Source: UBA9676 sp963837105 (GTDB lineage Bacteria > Actinomycetota > Actinomycetes > Streptosporangiales > Streptosporangiaceae). From it: DNA of 64,000 nucleotides. The stretch spans positions 112,479 to 176,478 of the forward strand of contig CAWIMG010000037.1 of NCBI GenBank assembly GCA_963837105.1, written 5' to 3'. Position numbers and translations under genes: made by a program. The notes beneath the pieces were generated by a model. It made no database searches. It was not told the origin of the DNA and saw only the letters and a list, made by a program, of their open reading frames with translations. Position 1 is the stretch's first letter. Every line of letters starts with the position of its first letter. Below, piece by piece: positions 1 to 7,914 of this stretch.

Positions 1-169
1 CCCCTCTTTCCAGCGCCGCTCCGTTGGGTTACTAGATAAGCACCCCGTCCCGCCGACCGAAGGCCAGACAGTGACATCACCGGAGCAACTGCCCGCCGCT
101 GCGGGCGCTGTTTTAACGCAGGCCGGCCGCGGTGCCCGGTGCCACCCGGGCGGGGCGGACGGCTGACAC

Positions 170-1555
170 ATGATCACCGGGCAGCGGCAGTCCCCGCTTG
201 AACTCGCCATCGGGGTGGTCGGTCCGCAGGATCTGGTCGAGCGGGTCATGCTGTCCGGCCCGGTCATGCTGGGCCCACCCGTCGCTCAGGCCGCCCCGGC
301 GGCCGGCGGCTGGCCGCAGGGGCCCTCATTTGCTGGGCCCGCGATGCCCAGGCGGCTGGTGGCCGCGGCCTACCGGAACGAGCAGGAGGCCCCGGACAAG
401 GTGCTGCGGCTGGGCCCGCAGATCGACGTCTTCCTGTTCGCCAGCCAGGTGCCGCTGGAACATGCCCGCCGGGCGGGCGTGCTGCGGGCCCCGGCGACCT
501 GTGTGCCGCTGGCCGGTAGTGCCCTGCTCGCCACCTTGCTGCGGGCGCGGGCGGAAGCCCGTTATGAACTGTCCCGGGTGAGCGTGGATGTGCTGGCCCG
601 CGGCGATGCCGAAGAGGCGTTTGCCGAGCTGGGCATCGCACCGGGCAACATCCATGTGCGGGAGGACGCGGCCAGCGCGGCCGCGCTGGCCGCGTTCCAC
701 GAGCGGCTGTGCCGCCGCGACCCCGGCTCGGTGGCCTTCACCTGCCTGGAGTCGGTGGCCCAGCGGCTCGCCGCGGCGCAGATCCCGGTCTACCTGGTCC
801 GCCCGACCGGCAGCGCGATCCGCGCCGCGCTCCGCACCGCCACCCTGCTGGGGCTGCACCGGCGGCTGGAGGAGGCCCAGCTGGCCGTGGCGGTGGTGGA
901 CGTGCCCATGTTGCGTGAGACATCCCGGCGGCCCGCCCCCCGGCAATCCCGGGAAGAGCTGCGCCTCACCGTCCACCGCTTCCTGCTCCAGGAGGCCCAG
1001 CGGATGCAGGCCACCGTCTGCCCGGTGGGCGACCACACGTTCCTGGTCATCGCCACCCGCGGCTCGCTGGCCGGCATCACCGACGGCTTCCGGGTACCGC
1101 CGTTCGCCGATCGTGCCCGCGGCGAACTCGGCATCGCGGTCGAGGTGGGGGCTGGCCTCGGCCGGACCGCCCAGGAGGCCGAGGCGCACGCGCGGGCCGC
1201 CCTCGCCCGCTCACACGCCGGCCCGGGCAGGGGCGGCTTCGCCCTCGACCGGGAGGGGCAGGCACTGGCCCCGGCGCCGCGCTGGCCCGCCGCCTCCCCG
1301 GCCAGGCCGAAGGGCCTGGCGACGCTTTCCCGGCTGGCCAGCACGCTCCCCGACGGCGATGGCGCCCACGTGGTCGACGCCGAGACCGCCGGACGGCTGC
1401 TCGGTGTGACCTCCCGGACCGCCCGCAGGCTGCTGCACGGCCTGGTGGACGAGGGCCTGGCCTGGCCGCTGCCGCCGAACCGGACCCCGCAGCCGGGGCG
1501 GCCGCGCCAGTTCTACCGGCTGGTCACCGAGAACCTGGACAGCCATCCCTCCTGA
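170..1555 (+). CDS. Predicted transcriptional regulator: sensor-like N-terminus plus C-terminal winged helix
   Basis: 461 residues from an ATG with no clear Shine-Dalgarno. The first ~190 residues form an alpha/beta region I cannot name (core RLGPQIDVFLFASQV), plausibly a ligand-sensing domain. Residues ~265-345 resemble a degenerate nucleotide-cyclase or GGDEF-like fold (GLGRTAQEAEAHARAAL) without a GGDEF motif, so enzymatic activity is unlikely. Residues ~385-450 look like a winged helix-turn-helix (RLLGVTSRTARRLLHGLV, then the wing-like PGRPRQFYRL). The neighbour hisC-like gene is convergent, so it gives no hint of a target. The regulator call rests mainly on the C-terminus. Confidence 0.6.
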   Translation: MITGQRQSPLELAIGVVGPQDLVERVMLSGPVMLGPPVAQAAPAAGGWPQGPSFAGPAMPRRLVAAAYRNEQEAPDKVLRLGPQIDVFLFASQVPLEHARRAGVLRAPATCVPLAGSALLATLLRARAEARYELSRVSVDVLARGDAEEAFAELGIAPGNIHVREDAASAAALAAFHERLCRRDPGSVAFTCLESVAQRLAAAQIPVYLVRPTGSAIRAALRTATLLGLHRRLEEAQLAVAVVDVPMLRETSRRPAPRQSREELRLTVHRFLLQEAQRMQATVCPVGDHTFLVIATRGSLAGITDGFRVPPFADRARGELGIAVEVGAGLGRTAQEAEAHARAALARSHAGPGRGGFALDREGQALAPAPRWPAASPARPKGLATLSRLASTLPDGDGAHVVDAETAGRLLGVTSRTARRLLHGLVDEGLAWPLPPNRTPQPGRPRQFYRLVTENLDSHPS

Positions 1556-1556
1556 C

Positions 1557-1572
1557 CCGGCCGCGCGGCCGG
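1557..1572. terminator. GC palindrome between convergent genes, possible bidirectional terminator
   Basis: CCGGCCGCGCGGCCGG is a perfect 16-base palindrome lying just after the stop of the upstream regulator and before the stop of the convergent aminotransferase. It has no U-tract, which is usual for candidate terminators in GC-rich actinobacteria. Function is inferred from position only. Confidence 0.35.
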
Positions 1573-1584
1573 CCAGGCCCGGGC

Positions 1585-2661
1585 CTAGTGGCGGCGGGGG
1601 TAGGCACGGGCGACGGCGAGGAACCGCTCGTTCTCCTCCTCGTCCCCGATCGAGATCCGGGCGCCATCACCGGCGAACGGGCGGATGCTCACTCCCATGC
1701 GGGCGCATGCGGCGGCGAAATCACTGGTGTCCTCGCCGAGCGGCAGCCAGACGAAATTGGCTTCGGTCGGCGGCACCGTCCAGCCCTGGCCGAGCAGTTC
1801 GTCCCGGACCCTGGTGCGTTCGGCGACCACCTGGCCGACCCGGGCCAGCAGTTCCGGCTCGGCCGCCAGTGACGCGACCGCGGCGGCTTGCGCGACCGCG
1901 TTCACCGAGAACGGCAGCAGGGTCTTCCGCACCGCCCCGGCGACCGGCTCGTGCCCGATCAGGTAACCGACCCGGAGCCCCGCCAGGCCGTACGCCTTGG
2001 AGAAGGTCCGCAGGACAGCGACGTTCGGCCGGTCACGGTACACGTCCAGCCCGTCCGGCACCGCCGGGTCCCGGACATACTCCGCGTACGCCTCGTCCAG
2101 CACCACCAGGCAGTCCGCGGGTACCTGGTCGCAGAACTTCTCCAGCTCTGCCCGGTGGACCACGGTGCCGGTCGGGTTGTTCGGGTTGCAGACGAAGACC
2201 AGCCTGGTCCGGCCGGTGATCGCGGCCGCCATCGCGGCCAGGTCATGTGCCTGGTCCGCCAGCGGGACCTGCACCGCGCTCGCCCCGGACAGCTTGACCA
2301 GGGTCGGGTAGGCCTCGAACGAGCGCCACGCGTAGATGACCTCGGTGCCCGGTTCCGCGGTGGCGGTGAGCAGTTGCTGGGCCACCCCGACCGAGCCGCA
2401 GCCGACCGCGACGTGCTCCGGCGGCACGCCGTGGCGGCGGGCGATCGCGCCGGCCAGCTCGGTCGCCCCGTTGTCCGGGTAGCGGTTGACCCCGGTGCAG
2501 GCGGCCGCGATGACCTCGGCGACCGACGGCAGCGGGCCGTACGGGGACTCGTTGGAGGACAGCTTGATGGAGCGGCCATCCGCGCCCACCACCCGCTGGC
2601 CCGGCGTGAACGGGGCGAAGTCGTCCAGGACGCGGCGGAATCGTGGCGATGGTGCTGGCAC
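1585..2661 (-). CDS. hisC: Histidinol-phosphate/aromatic aminotransferase, PLP class I/II
   Basis: A 358-residue fold-type I PLP aminotransferase that would move an amino group between histidinol phosphate (or an aromatic keto acid) and glutamate/2-oxoglutarate in the cytosol. Diagnostic motifs are SNESPYGPLPSV near the N-terminus, CNPNNPTGT, LDEAYAEYV and the PLP-lysine segment RTFSKAYGLAGLRVGY. The GTG at 2661 is chosen because AGGAGG lies 6 bases upstream; the in-frame ATG at 2703 would add 14 poorly conserved residues. No other his genes are near, so an aromatic aminotransferase (pat-type) role is equally possible; the family label is secure, the substrate is not. Confidence 0.85.
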   Translation of the reverse strand: MPAPSPRFRRVLDDFAPFTPGQRVVGADGRSIKLSSNESPYGPLPSVAEVIAAACTGVNRYPDNGATELAGAIARRHGVPPEHVAVGCGSVGVAQQLLTATAEPGTEVIYAWRSFEAYPTLVKLSGASAVQVPLADQAHDLAAMAAAITGRTRLVFVCNPNNPTGTVVHRAELEKFCDQVPADCLVVLDEAYAEYVRDPAVPDGLDVYRDRPNVAVLRTFSKAYGLAGLRVGYLIGHEPVAGAVRKTLLPFSVNAVAQAAAVASLAAEPELLARVGQVVAERTRVRDELLGQGWTVPPTEANFVWLPLGEDTSDFAAACARMGVSIRPFAGDGARISIGDEEENERFLAVARAYPRRH

Positions 2662-2710
2662 CTGAATCCTCCTGGGCCGAACCTGATGGCCCCAGTCTGC
2701 CACCGGCGGG

Positions 2711-3277
2711 TCACTGCCGGAGCGAGGCGAGCATGCGGGCGAACACCGCGTGCATGTCGGGGCCGAAGAGCACGAACCGGGCCTCCGCCAGCTGGCTGAC
2801 CGCCCGGCCGGGGGCCTGGCCGGCAGCCGGGCGCGCGGCCTGGCTGGCGGCCCGGCTGACGGCGGTCAGCGCGATCCGGGCGGCATCATCGGCCGGCCAT
2901 CCGTAGGCGCCGGCCGACACCGCCGGGAAGGCGACCGTCGCCGCCCCGAGTTCGCCGGCCACGCCCAGCGACTGCGTGTAGCACGAGGCGAGCACCGCGG
3001 AGTGGTCCTGCGCCCGGCTGTACACCGGGCCGACCGTGTGGATCACCCACTGGGCGGGCAGGTCGCCGGCGGTGGTCGCCACCGCCTGGCCCGGCGGCAG
3101 GCCGTCCGGGTACCGCGAGGCCCGCAGCTCACGGCAGGCCGCCAGGATGGCCGGGCCGCCGCGCCGGTGGATGGCCCCGTCCACCCCGCCGCCGCCGAGC
3201 AGCGAGGAGTTCGCAGCGTTGACGATGGCATCGACCCGCTGCCGGGTGATGTCGCCGATTGCCAGAGTGATTCTCAT
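2711..3277 (-). CDS. Macro-domain protein (O-acetyl-ADP-ribose deacetylase type)
   Basis: A 188-residue protein whose first ~140 residues are a complete macro domain, which binds and often hydrolyses ADP-ribose derivatives. Visible motifs are GDITRQRVDAIVNAANSSL, the glycine-rich GGGGVDGAIHRRGG, the VIHTVGPVY strand and PAVSAGAYGWP. The last ~45 residues (AASQAARPAAGQAPG onward) are low-complexity and outside the fold. The start ATG gives the canonical MRITLAIGDIT opening. It is divergent from the blaI-like gene with a 78-base gap. The substrate cannot be told from sequence. Confidence 0.88.
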   Translation of the reverse strand: MRITLAIGDITRQRVDAIVNAANSSLLGGGGVDGAIHRRGGPAILAACRELRASRYPDGLPPGQAVATTAGDLPAQWVIHTVGPVYSRAQDHSAVLASCYTQSLGVAGELGAATVAFPAVSAGAYGWPADDAARIALTAVSRAASQAARPAAGQAPGRAVSQLAEARFVLFGPDMHAVFARMLASLRQ

Positions 3278-3343
3278 CGCCGGAGTGGCTTCACGATAGC
3301 TGGCCTGGCCGCCCGGCTCTTTCGCGGGCGTTCCGGCCCGGGT

Positions 3344-3349
3344 TACATT
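3344..3349 (+). promoter_or_regulatory. -10 element TACATT, leaderless promoter of the blaI-like gene
   Basis: TACATT ends 6 bases before the GTG of the downstream gene, so the transcript should begin at or next to the start codon. No Shine-Dalgarno is present, which fits. The layout recurs at many genes in this window. Confidence 0.6.
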
Positions 3350-3355
3350 GACGCG

Positions 3356-3721
3356 GTGAGACGACTGGGCGAGCTTGAGCGGGCCATCATGGACGTGCTC
3401 TGGGAGAGCACCGAGCCATTGACCGTGCGGCAGGTCGGGGCAGCGCTGACCGACCGGGAACTTGCCCATACCACGGTGATGACGGTGCTCGACCGGCTGG
3501 CGAAGAAGGGGTTCGCCCGGCGGGAGCGGGACGGCCGGGCCTGGCGTTACCGTGCGGCGGCTGACCGGGAAGCGTACGTTACCGAGCTAATGCTGCATGC
3601 TCTGGATCAGACGGGTGACCGGTCGGCCGCGCTGGCGAGTTTCGCGCGCAGCGTGTCGGACGCCGAGGCGCAGGTGCTGCGCCAGGCACTGGAATCACTC
3701 GGAGAGATCGACCGGGACTGA
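3356..3721 (+). CDS. BlaI/MecI/CopY-family transcriptional repressor
   Basis: 121 residues, the usual family length. The N-terminal winged helix is clear (RRLGELERAIMDVLWE, LTVRQVGAALTDRELAHTTVMTVLDRLAKKGFARRE) and the C-terminal helix would dimerise. Such repressors are inactivated by a partner M56 membrane protease, and one follows after 6 bases, so the two are very likely co-transcribed and work as a sensor-repressor pair. The GTG start is supported by a leaderless-type -10. No beta-lactamase or copper gene lies alongside, so the regulon is unknown. Confidence 0.9.
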   Translation: MRRLGELERAIMDVLWESTEPLTVRQVGAALTDRELAHTTVMTVLDRLAKKGFARRERDGRAWRYRAAADREAYVTELMLHALDQTGDRSAALASFARSVSDAEAQVLRQALESLGEIDRD

Positions 3722-3727
3722 CCGACT

Positions 3728-4669
3728 GTGCTCGCCGCCGTCCTTGTGCTGGCCGCCGTCGCCGTAGGTACCGTCCCGGCGGCGGCGGCGCTGCTGTCTG
3801 CCCGCTGGCCGTACCGGTCGCCTGCTGCGGCCATCCTGCTCTGGCAGGCACTTGGGCTGAGCTGGGGCCTGGCGGCGGTGGGCGCACTGGCCGGCCTCGG
3901 CGCGCGGCCGGCCGGGTGGGGGGTGGCCGGGGGCGCACTGACCGGGGCTGTCGGCTCGGCCCGGGCCGCGGTACTCGGCTCCGGCGCGGCCATGCTGGCG
4001 GCGATCGCGCGGCTGGCCTTCCTGGCGGCGGGTGGCGCGCTGCTGGCCCTGCTGTGCTGGGTGCTGCTGGCCGCTTCGGCCGGGGTGCTGCTGGCGCGGC
4101 GGCGGCACCGGGCCCTGCTCCGGCTACTCGCGCACGGTGATCCGAAAGTGCCGGGGGCGCTGGTGGTGGACAGCCCGGCGGCGGCCGCGTACTGCGTGCC
4201 CGGGCTGCGCTCGGCGATCGTGGTCAGCGCCGGTGCCCTGAACCTGCTGGATGCGGCCGAACTGGCGGCGGTGCTCGCGCATGAGCGGGCTCATCTGCGG
4301 GAACGGCACGATCTTGTGCTGCTGCCGTTCAGCGCGCTGAACCGCGCCTTCCCCCGCTGCCGGCTCGTCCGCCAGGCGCATGGCAGTGTCGCGCTGCTGG
4401 TGGAGATGCTCGCCGACGACCGGGTGCTGCGGCACCGGACGGCCCGGGATCTGGCAACCGCGCTGATCCGGGTGGGGGCCTCCAGCGCCGGCCCGGCGCC
4501 GTCCGGGGCACTGGCAGCGGTCCAGGCACCGGATGGCGAGACCGCGGCCCGGGTGGCCCGGCTGCTGGCGCCAGCGCCGCCGCTGCCGGCCTCGGCGCTG
4601 GCCCTGATCTGCTCGGCCGCGGCGGTGCTGGTCGCGGTCCCGGTCGGGCTGCTGCTGCTGCCCTGGTGA
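3728..4669 (+). CDS. M56-family (BlaR1-like) membrane zinc metalloprotease
   Basis: 313 residues with several hydrophobic segments: two or three in the first ~130 residues and one at the extreme C-terminus. Between them lies a cytosolic gluzincin-type domain with the zinc motif HERAHLRERHD. In BlaR1/MecR1 systems this domain destroys the BlaI repressor after a signal. The penicillin-binding sensor domain of BlaR1 is absent, as in the short actinobacterial M56 proteins, so the signal is unknown. The GTG at 3728 lies 6 bases after the repressor's stop, indicating an operon. Confidence 0.87.
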   Translation: MLAAVLVLAAVAVGTVPAAAALLSARWPYRSPAAAILLWQALGLSWGLAAVGALAGLGARPAGWGVAGGALTGAVGSARAAVLGSGAAMLAAIARLAFLAAGGALLALLCWVLLAASAGVLLARRRHRALLRLLAHGDPKVPGALVVDSPAAAAYCVPGLRSAIVVSAGALNLLDAAELAAVLAHERAHLRERHDLVLLPFSALNRAFPRCRLVRQAHGSVALLVEMLADDRVLRHRTARDLATALIRVGASSAGPAPSGALAAVQAPDGETAARVARLLAPAPPLPASALALICSAAAVLVAVPVGLLLLPW

Positions 4670-4675
4670 TGCCGG

Positions 4676-5410
4676 TCAGACGTCGGCGATCCGGATCCGC
4701 AGCCGCCGGAACCCCTTGCCCTTGTTCTCGACCTTGACGACCTCGATCCGGCCGACCTGCCGGGTAGAGGCGACGTGGGTGCCGCCATCCGCCTGCTGGT
4801 CCAGGCCGACGATGTCGATGATGCGGACTTCCTTGACCTCGGGCGGGACCAGGTTGGTGGCGGTGCGGATGATGTCGGGCAGCGCGAAAGCGTCGTCCCG
4901 GGGCAGGACCCGCACGTCGATCCGCCGGTCGGCAGCCACCTCGGTGTTGCAGGCCGCCTCGACCGCCTCCCGGAAGCCGGGCGGCACCTCGGGCAGGTTG
5001 AAGTCCATCCGGGCGATGAGCGGCTCCATGTTCCCGCCGGTGACCAGCGCGCCGAAGTCCCGGAACACCACCCCGCACAGCACGTGCAGGCCGGAGTGGG
5101 TGCGCATGAGCGCGGTCCGGCGGCCGTCCTCGACCGCCCCGCGCACCGCGGTGCCCACCGGCGGCAGCGGGTCGCCCTCGGCCGGGATCAGGTAGAGGTC
5201 GTCGCCCTTGCGTGCGTCCACGATGCGGGTCTGCACCCCGCCCCAGAGCAGGACGCCGTGGTCCGGCGGCTGGCCGCCGCCGCCGGGATAGAACGCCGAG
5301 GTGTCCAGCACGATGCCGTCGGGCCCGGCGGCCAGCACGACCGCGTCCCAGTCGCGCAGGGTCTGGTCGTCAAGCTCAAGCCGGTGGGTGCGCCAGGAAG
5401 CCTCGGTCAT
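4676..5410 (-). CDS. Alanyl-tRNA editing protein, AlaX-like
   Basis: 244 residues matching the free-standing editing domain of alanyl-tRNA synthetase, which hydrolyses mischarged Ser- or Gly-tRNA(Ala). Residues ~33-60 carry the SAYPGGGGQPxDxG-type motif (TSAFYPGGGGQPPDHG). MRTHSGLHVL supplies the first HxxxH zinc pair and DGGTHVAST the second half. The usual CxxxH cysteine is replaced by aspartate (ADGGTHV instead of ACGGTHV), a variant I recall in one AlaX subgroup. ATG start with a leaderless-type -10. Convergent with the M56 gene, with 6 bases between the stops. Confidence 0.85.
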   Translation of the reverse strand: MTEASWRTHRLELDDQTLRDWDAVVLAAGPDGIVLDTSAFYPGGGGQPPDHGVLLWGGVQTRIVDARKGDDLYLIPAEGDPLPPVGTAVRGAVEDGRRTALMRTHSGLHVLCGVVFRDFGALVTGGNMEPLIARMDFNLPEVPPGFREAVEAACNTEVAADRRIDVRVLPRDDAFALPDIIRTATNLVPPEVKEVRIIDIVGLDQQADGGTHVASTRQVGRIEVVKVENKGKGFRRLRIRIADV

Positions 5411-5416
5411 GACGGC

Positions 5417-5422
5417 AGCCTA
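5417..5422 (-). promoter_or_regulatory. -10 element TAGGCT, leaderless promoter of the AlaX-like gene
   Basis: Read on the minus strand, TAGGCT is followed by 6 bases and then the ATG at 5410. There is no Shine-Dalgarno in the short leader. Confidence 0.55.
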
Positions 5423-5451
5423 CTGCCGTGGCCAGCCCCGGCTGGCCACGG

Positions 5452-5784
5452 CTACCAGGGCCCGTACGGCCCCGAATTCGACCCGCGGCGGAAATCCTTG
5501 ACCTTCGGCCGGACGTCGGTCAGGTAGATGGCGGAGGCGACGAACGCGACGATCGGCAGGATCGAGATGAGCGTCATGTGGTAGGCCAGGCTGGCCAGGC
5601 CGATGACAGCCGCCACGCCGTTGATGATCAGCCAGATGGGCTTGGTCTGCTTGCCTACCGCCGGGAAGGCCCCGGTCGGGCGGCGCAGGGTATCGATGAA
5701 GGCCCAGGCCTCGACGATGAACGCCGCCGCCATGAGCACTTCGAAGAACCAGAGCAGTGGGGTCATCGCCCCGTAGGTGAACAC
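5452..5784 (-). CDS. DUF2516-family small membrane protein
   Basis: 110 residues with three predicted membrane segments: ~8-29, ~50-70 and ~72-90. I recognise the actinobacterial DUF2516 pattern (LLWFFEVLMAAAFIVEAWAF, the loop after DTLRRPTGAF, then KPIWLIINGVA). Function is unknown. GTG start with a leaderless-type -10. In other actinobacteria it sits near an XRE regulator and a short helical protein, as here. Confidence 0.82.
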   Translation of the reverse strand: MFTYGAMTPLLWFFEVLMAAAFIVEAWAFIDTLRRPTGAFPAVGKQTKPIWLIINGVAAVIGLASLAYHMTLISILPIVAFVASAIYLTDVRPKVKDFRRGSNSGPYGPW

Positions 5785-5790
5785 GTGTCC

Positions 5791-5796
5791 AGATTA
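5791..5796 (-). promoter_or_regulatory. -10 element TAATCT, leaderless promoter of the DUF2516 gene
   Basis: On the minus strand the sequence reads TAATCT, then GGACAC (6 bases), then the GTG at 5784. No ribosome-binding site is possible in a transcript starting at that distance. Confidence 0.6.
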
Positions 5797-5852
5797 TCCG
5801 GTCCGGGCGGCAGATGCGCGGGGGCGGACCAGCCGCCCGGACCTGCCAGCCG

Positions 5853-6179
5853 CTAGTGGGCGGCCTTGACCGAGCGCGGGTGGGTGCTCTTGCCGTTCAG
5901 CGAGCCACGGCCGTCCGGCCCGTCCTCGCTGAGCGCCCGCTTGCCCCGCTGGGCCAGCTTGTCGTAGCCGGACGCGGCCCGGGTGCGGGCGGAGTGCACC
6001 GTACCGGTGGCACGGGCGGACAGGTTGCCCATCGAGGCCTCCGCGCGCCACCGGGCGAACCGGCCCGGCAGTTCCCGCAGCGCCTCGGTGGCGAGCAGGC
6101 CGGCTCCGGCCGCTGCCTGCACGGGCTTGTGGTCAGCCAGCTTGCGCACCTCGGTCCGGACGTCAATGGTGGGACTCAT
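5853..6179 (-). CDS. Hypothetical helical protein between DUF2516 and an XRE regulator
   Basis: About 108 residues, basic and alanine-rich (core LADHKPVQAAAGAGLLATEA, then RELPGRFARWRAEAS). There is no signal peptide or membrane segment. It weakly recalls the N-terminal part of HbhA-like helical proteins, but the match is too short to assign a function. The ATG at 6179 is preferred because GGAAGG lies about 9 bases upstream; a GTG at 6191 is the alternative. It lies 45 bases downstream of the XRE regulator gene on the same strand and is probably transcribed with it. Confidence 0.65.
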   Translation of the reverse strand: MSPTIDVRTEVRKLADHKPVQAAAGAGLLATEALRELPGRFARWRAEASMGNLSARATGTVHSARTRAASGYDKLAQRGKRALSEDGPDGRGSLNGKSTHPRSVKAAH

Positions 6180-6223
6180 TTCCGATGTCACCTTCCCGGC
6201 CTGCCGACGGGCAGACCCGTTAT

Positions 6224-6727
6224 CTAGTGGGCCGGCTCTTCCTGGCCGGCCTTCCGCGGTTCTGCTTCCTGGTCGTGGCCGGCGGCCGCGTCCTGGCCTG
6301 CTGCCGGGCTGCTCGCGGGAGCGTCCTGGCCCGCGGCCGCGCTACTGGCGGCAGTGGCCTGGCTGGCCGCGGGTACCCGGACGTTGAGCGCGGTTTCCCG
6401 GCGGAATGACTCGTAGATGTCCAGCAGCACCTGCTTCTGCCGCTCGGCCAGTCCCGGGTCGGCCAGCACCGCGGCCCGCACCCCGGAGTCCGGCCCGCGT
6501 TCCTCCAGGATGCCCGCCTGGACATAGAGCACCTCGGCCGAGATGCGCAGGCCCTTCGCGATCTGCTGCAAGATCTCGGCACTCGGCCGCCGCAGGCCCC
6601 GCTCGATCTGGCTCAGATACGGGTTGGACACCCCCGCCGCCGACGCGAGCTGGCGCAGCGAAATCTTCGCCTGCTCACGCTGCTCGCGGATGTACTCCCC
6701 GATCGAGCTGACCTTCACTGGGCTCAC
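6224..6727 (-). CDS. XRE-family helix-turn-helix regulator with low-complexity tail
   Basis: About 167 residues. The N-terminal ~70 residues are a standard XRE DNA-binding domain (IREQREQAKISLRQLASAAG, VSNPYLSQIERGLRRPS). A short helical region follows, then ~45 residues rich in Ala, Gln, Pro and Glu that should be disordered. Two GTG starts are possible, 6727 and 6718; the reading to 6787 would add residues unlike the family. A symmetric 12-mer lies just upstream and is a good candidate for autoregulation. The regulated genes are unknown. Confidence 0.85.
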   Translation of the reverse strand: MSPVKVSSIGEYIREQREQAKISLRQLASAAGVSNPYLSQIERGLRRPSAEILQQIAKGLRISAEVLYVQAGILEERGPDSGVRAAVLADPGLAERQKQVLLDIYESFRRETALNVRVPAASQATAASSAAAGQDAPASSPAAGQDAAAGHDQEAEPRKAGQEEPAH

Positions 6728-6750
6728 GCAGCCAGTCAACCAGGTGCTGC

Positions 6751-6772
6751 TTGCAATTGCAAACGCAGCTGC
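6751..6772. promoter_or_regulatory. Palindromic candidate operator upstream of the XRE regulator
   Basis: TTGCAATTGCAA (6751-6762) is a perfect 12-base palindrome, followed after two bases by GCAGCTGC (6765-6772), a perfect 8-base palindrome. Together they form two related GCA-TGC dyads about one and a quarter helical turns apart, 25-45 bases before the regulator's start codons. The stretch is AT-richer than its surroundings. Likely an autoregulatory site; no experimental support. Confidence 0.5.
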
Positions 6773-6935
6773 AAGCGCTCGGCACATCCGGATACCAAAC
6801 GGCGGTGCCCAGGTCAGCCCACTTATTCAGGCTAACCAGCCGCCGCCGCGCAACCCCGGCCGGGCGGCTGGGGGAGCCTGCCAGCAAGCGGTGTAGGCGC
6901 CTTGTGGGCCGTGGCCACGCCGGGTCTGCCGTGGG

Positions 6936-7892
6936 TCATCCCGATGGTGGCAGGGCGGGCAGCACCGGCCGCACCTGCCCGACGACTTGACCGCCGCCGT
7001 GCACGGGCACATGGCCGATCCGGTCGAGCACCGCGGCATCGGCGCTGGCCAGGACATCCGCGCGCAGGTCCCGGAGCAGTGCCACCGCCAGCGCGGGCAG
7101 CGCCCGGGCGCTGCCATCCTCGATCTTGATAGTGACGGCCCAGCCGTCGGCCAGCGCGATGGCCAGCACCCCCTCGGCGCCTCCCTTCGCCAGCAGGCCC
7201 GGGACCGCCCGCATGAGCGCGCTCTCCGGCCGGTTCGTCCCGGCGGTCCAGTCCGGGTAGGCGCGCATCCCGTCGGCCACCTGCCGTTCGGCCGATCCCG
7301 GCACGGCCAGGACCAGGTTCCGGTAGGCGCGGGCCAGCCCGGTCAGTGACAGGGCGAACAGCGGTGCGCCGCAGCCGTCCACGCCGAGCGTGGGCACGGT
7401 CTCCCCGGACAGGCTCTCCACCGTGTCCCTGATCCGCCGCTGCAGCGGATGGCCCGGGTCCAGATAGCTGGCGGCCGGCCAGCCGGCCGCGGTGCAGGTG
7501 GCGAGCATGGCCGCGTGCTTACCGGAGCAGTTCATGTGGATCCGGTCGGCCTGGCCGCCGTCGTGCAGGTAGTGGCGCTGCACCTGGTCGTCCAGCGGCA
7601 GGCCGGGCGGGCAGCGCAGGTCGTCCTCGGCCAGACCGGCTCCGGCCAGGATGTCGCGCACCCCGGCGATGTGGAAGGGTTCCCCGGCGTGACTGGCGGC
7701 GGCGAGCGCGACCAGCGGGCCGTCCAGGGCGAGCCCGGCCCGGAGCATCGCGGCGGCCTGCAGCGGCTTGGCGGCCGAGCGCGGGAACATCGGGGTGGCC
7801 GCGGCGCCCACCGCCAGTGCCACGTCCCCGCCGGGACCGAGCACCACCAGCGCACCCCGGTGCCGGGATTCGGTGAACCCGGACCGGACCAC
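6936..7892 (-). CDS. L-asparaginase of the PF06089 (Rhizobium-type) family
   Basis: 318 residues; would hydrolyse asparagine to aspartate and ammonia. Family signatures are VRSGFTESRHRG at the N-terminus, the Ser/Lys motif FPRSAAKPLQA, the second Ser/Lys motif HMNCSGKHAAM and the cysteine-containing VDGCGAPLFALSL. The family is unrelated to classical AnsA/AnsB threonine asparaginases. The GTG at 7892 is the only standard start in frame after a stop at 7929-7931; alignment suggests a few more N-terminal residues (PALLAEV), so an unusual start is possible. It follows the BKACE gene by 22 bases. Confidence 0.85.
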   Translation of the reverse strand: MVRSGFTESRHRGALVVLGPGGDVALAVGAAATPMFPRSAAKPLQAAAMLRAGLALDGPLVALAAASHAGEPFHIAGVRDILAGAGLAEDDLRCPPGLPLDDQVQRHYLHDGGQADRIHMNCSGKHAAMLATCTAAGWPAASYLDPGHPLQRRIRDTVESLSGETVPTLGVDGCGAPLFALSLTGLARAYRNLVLAVPGSAERQVADGMRAYPDWTAGTNRPESALMRAVPGLLAKGGAEGVLAIALADGWAVTIKIEDGSARALPALAVALLRDLRADVLASADAAVLDRIGHVPVHGGGQVVGQVRPVLPALPPSG

Positions 7893-7914
7893 CTCGGCCA
7901 GCAGCGCCGGATCG

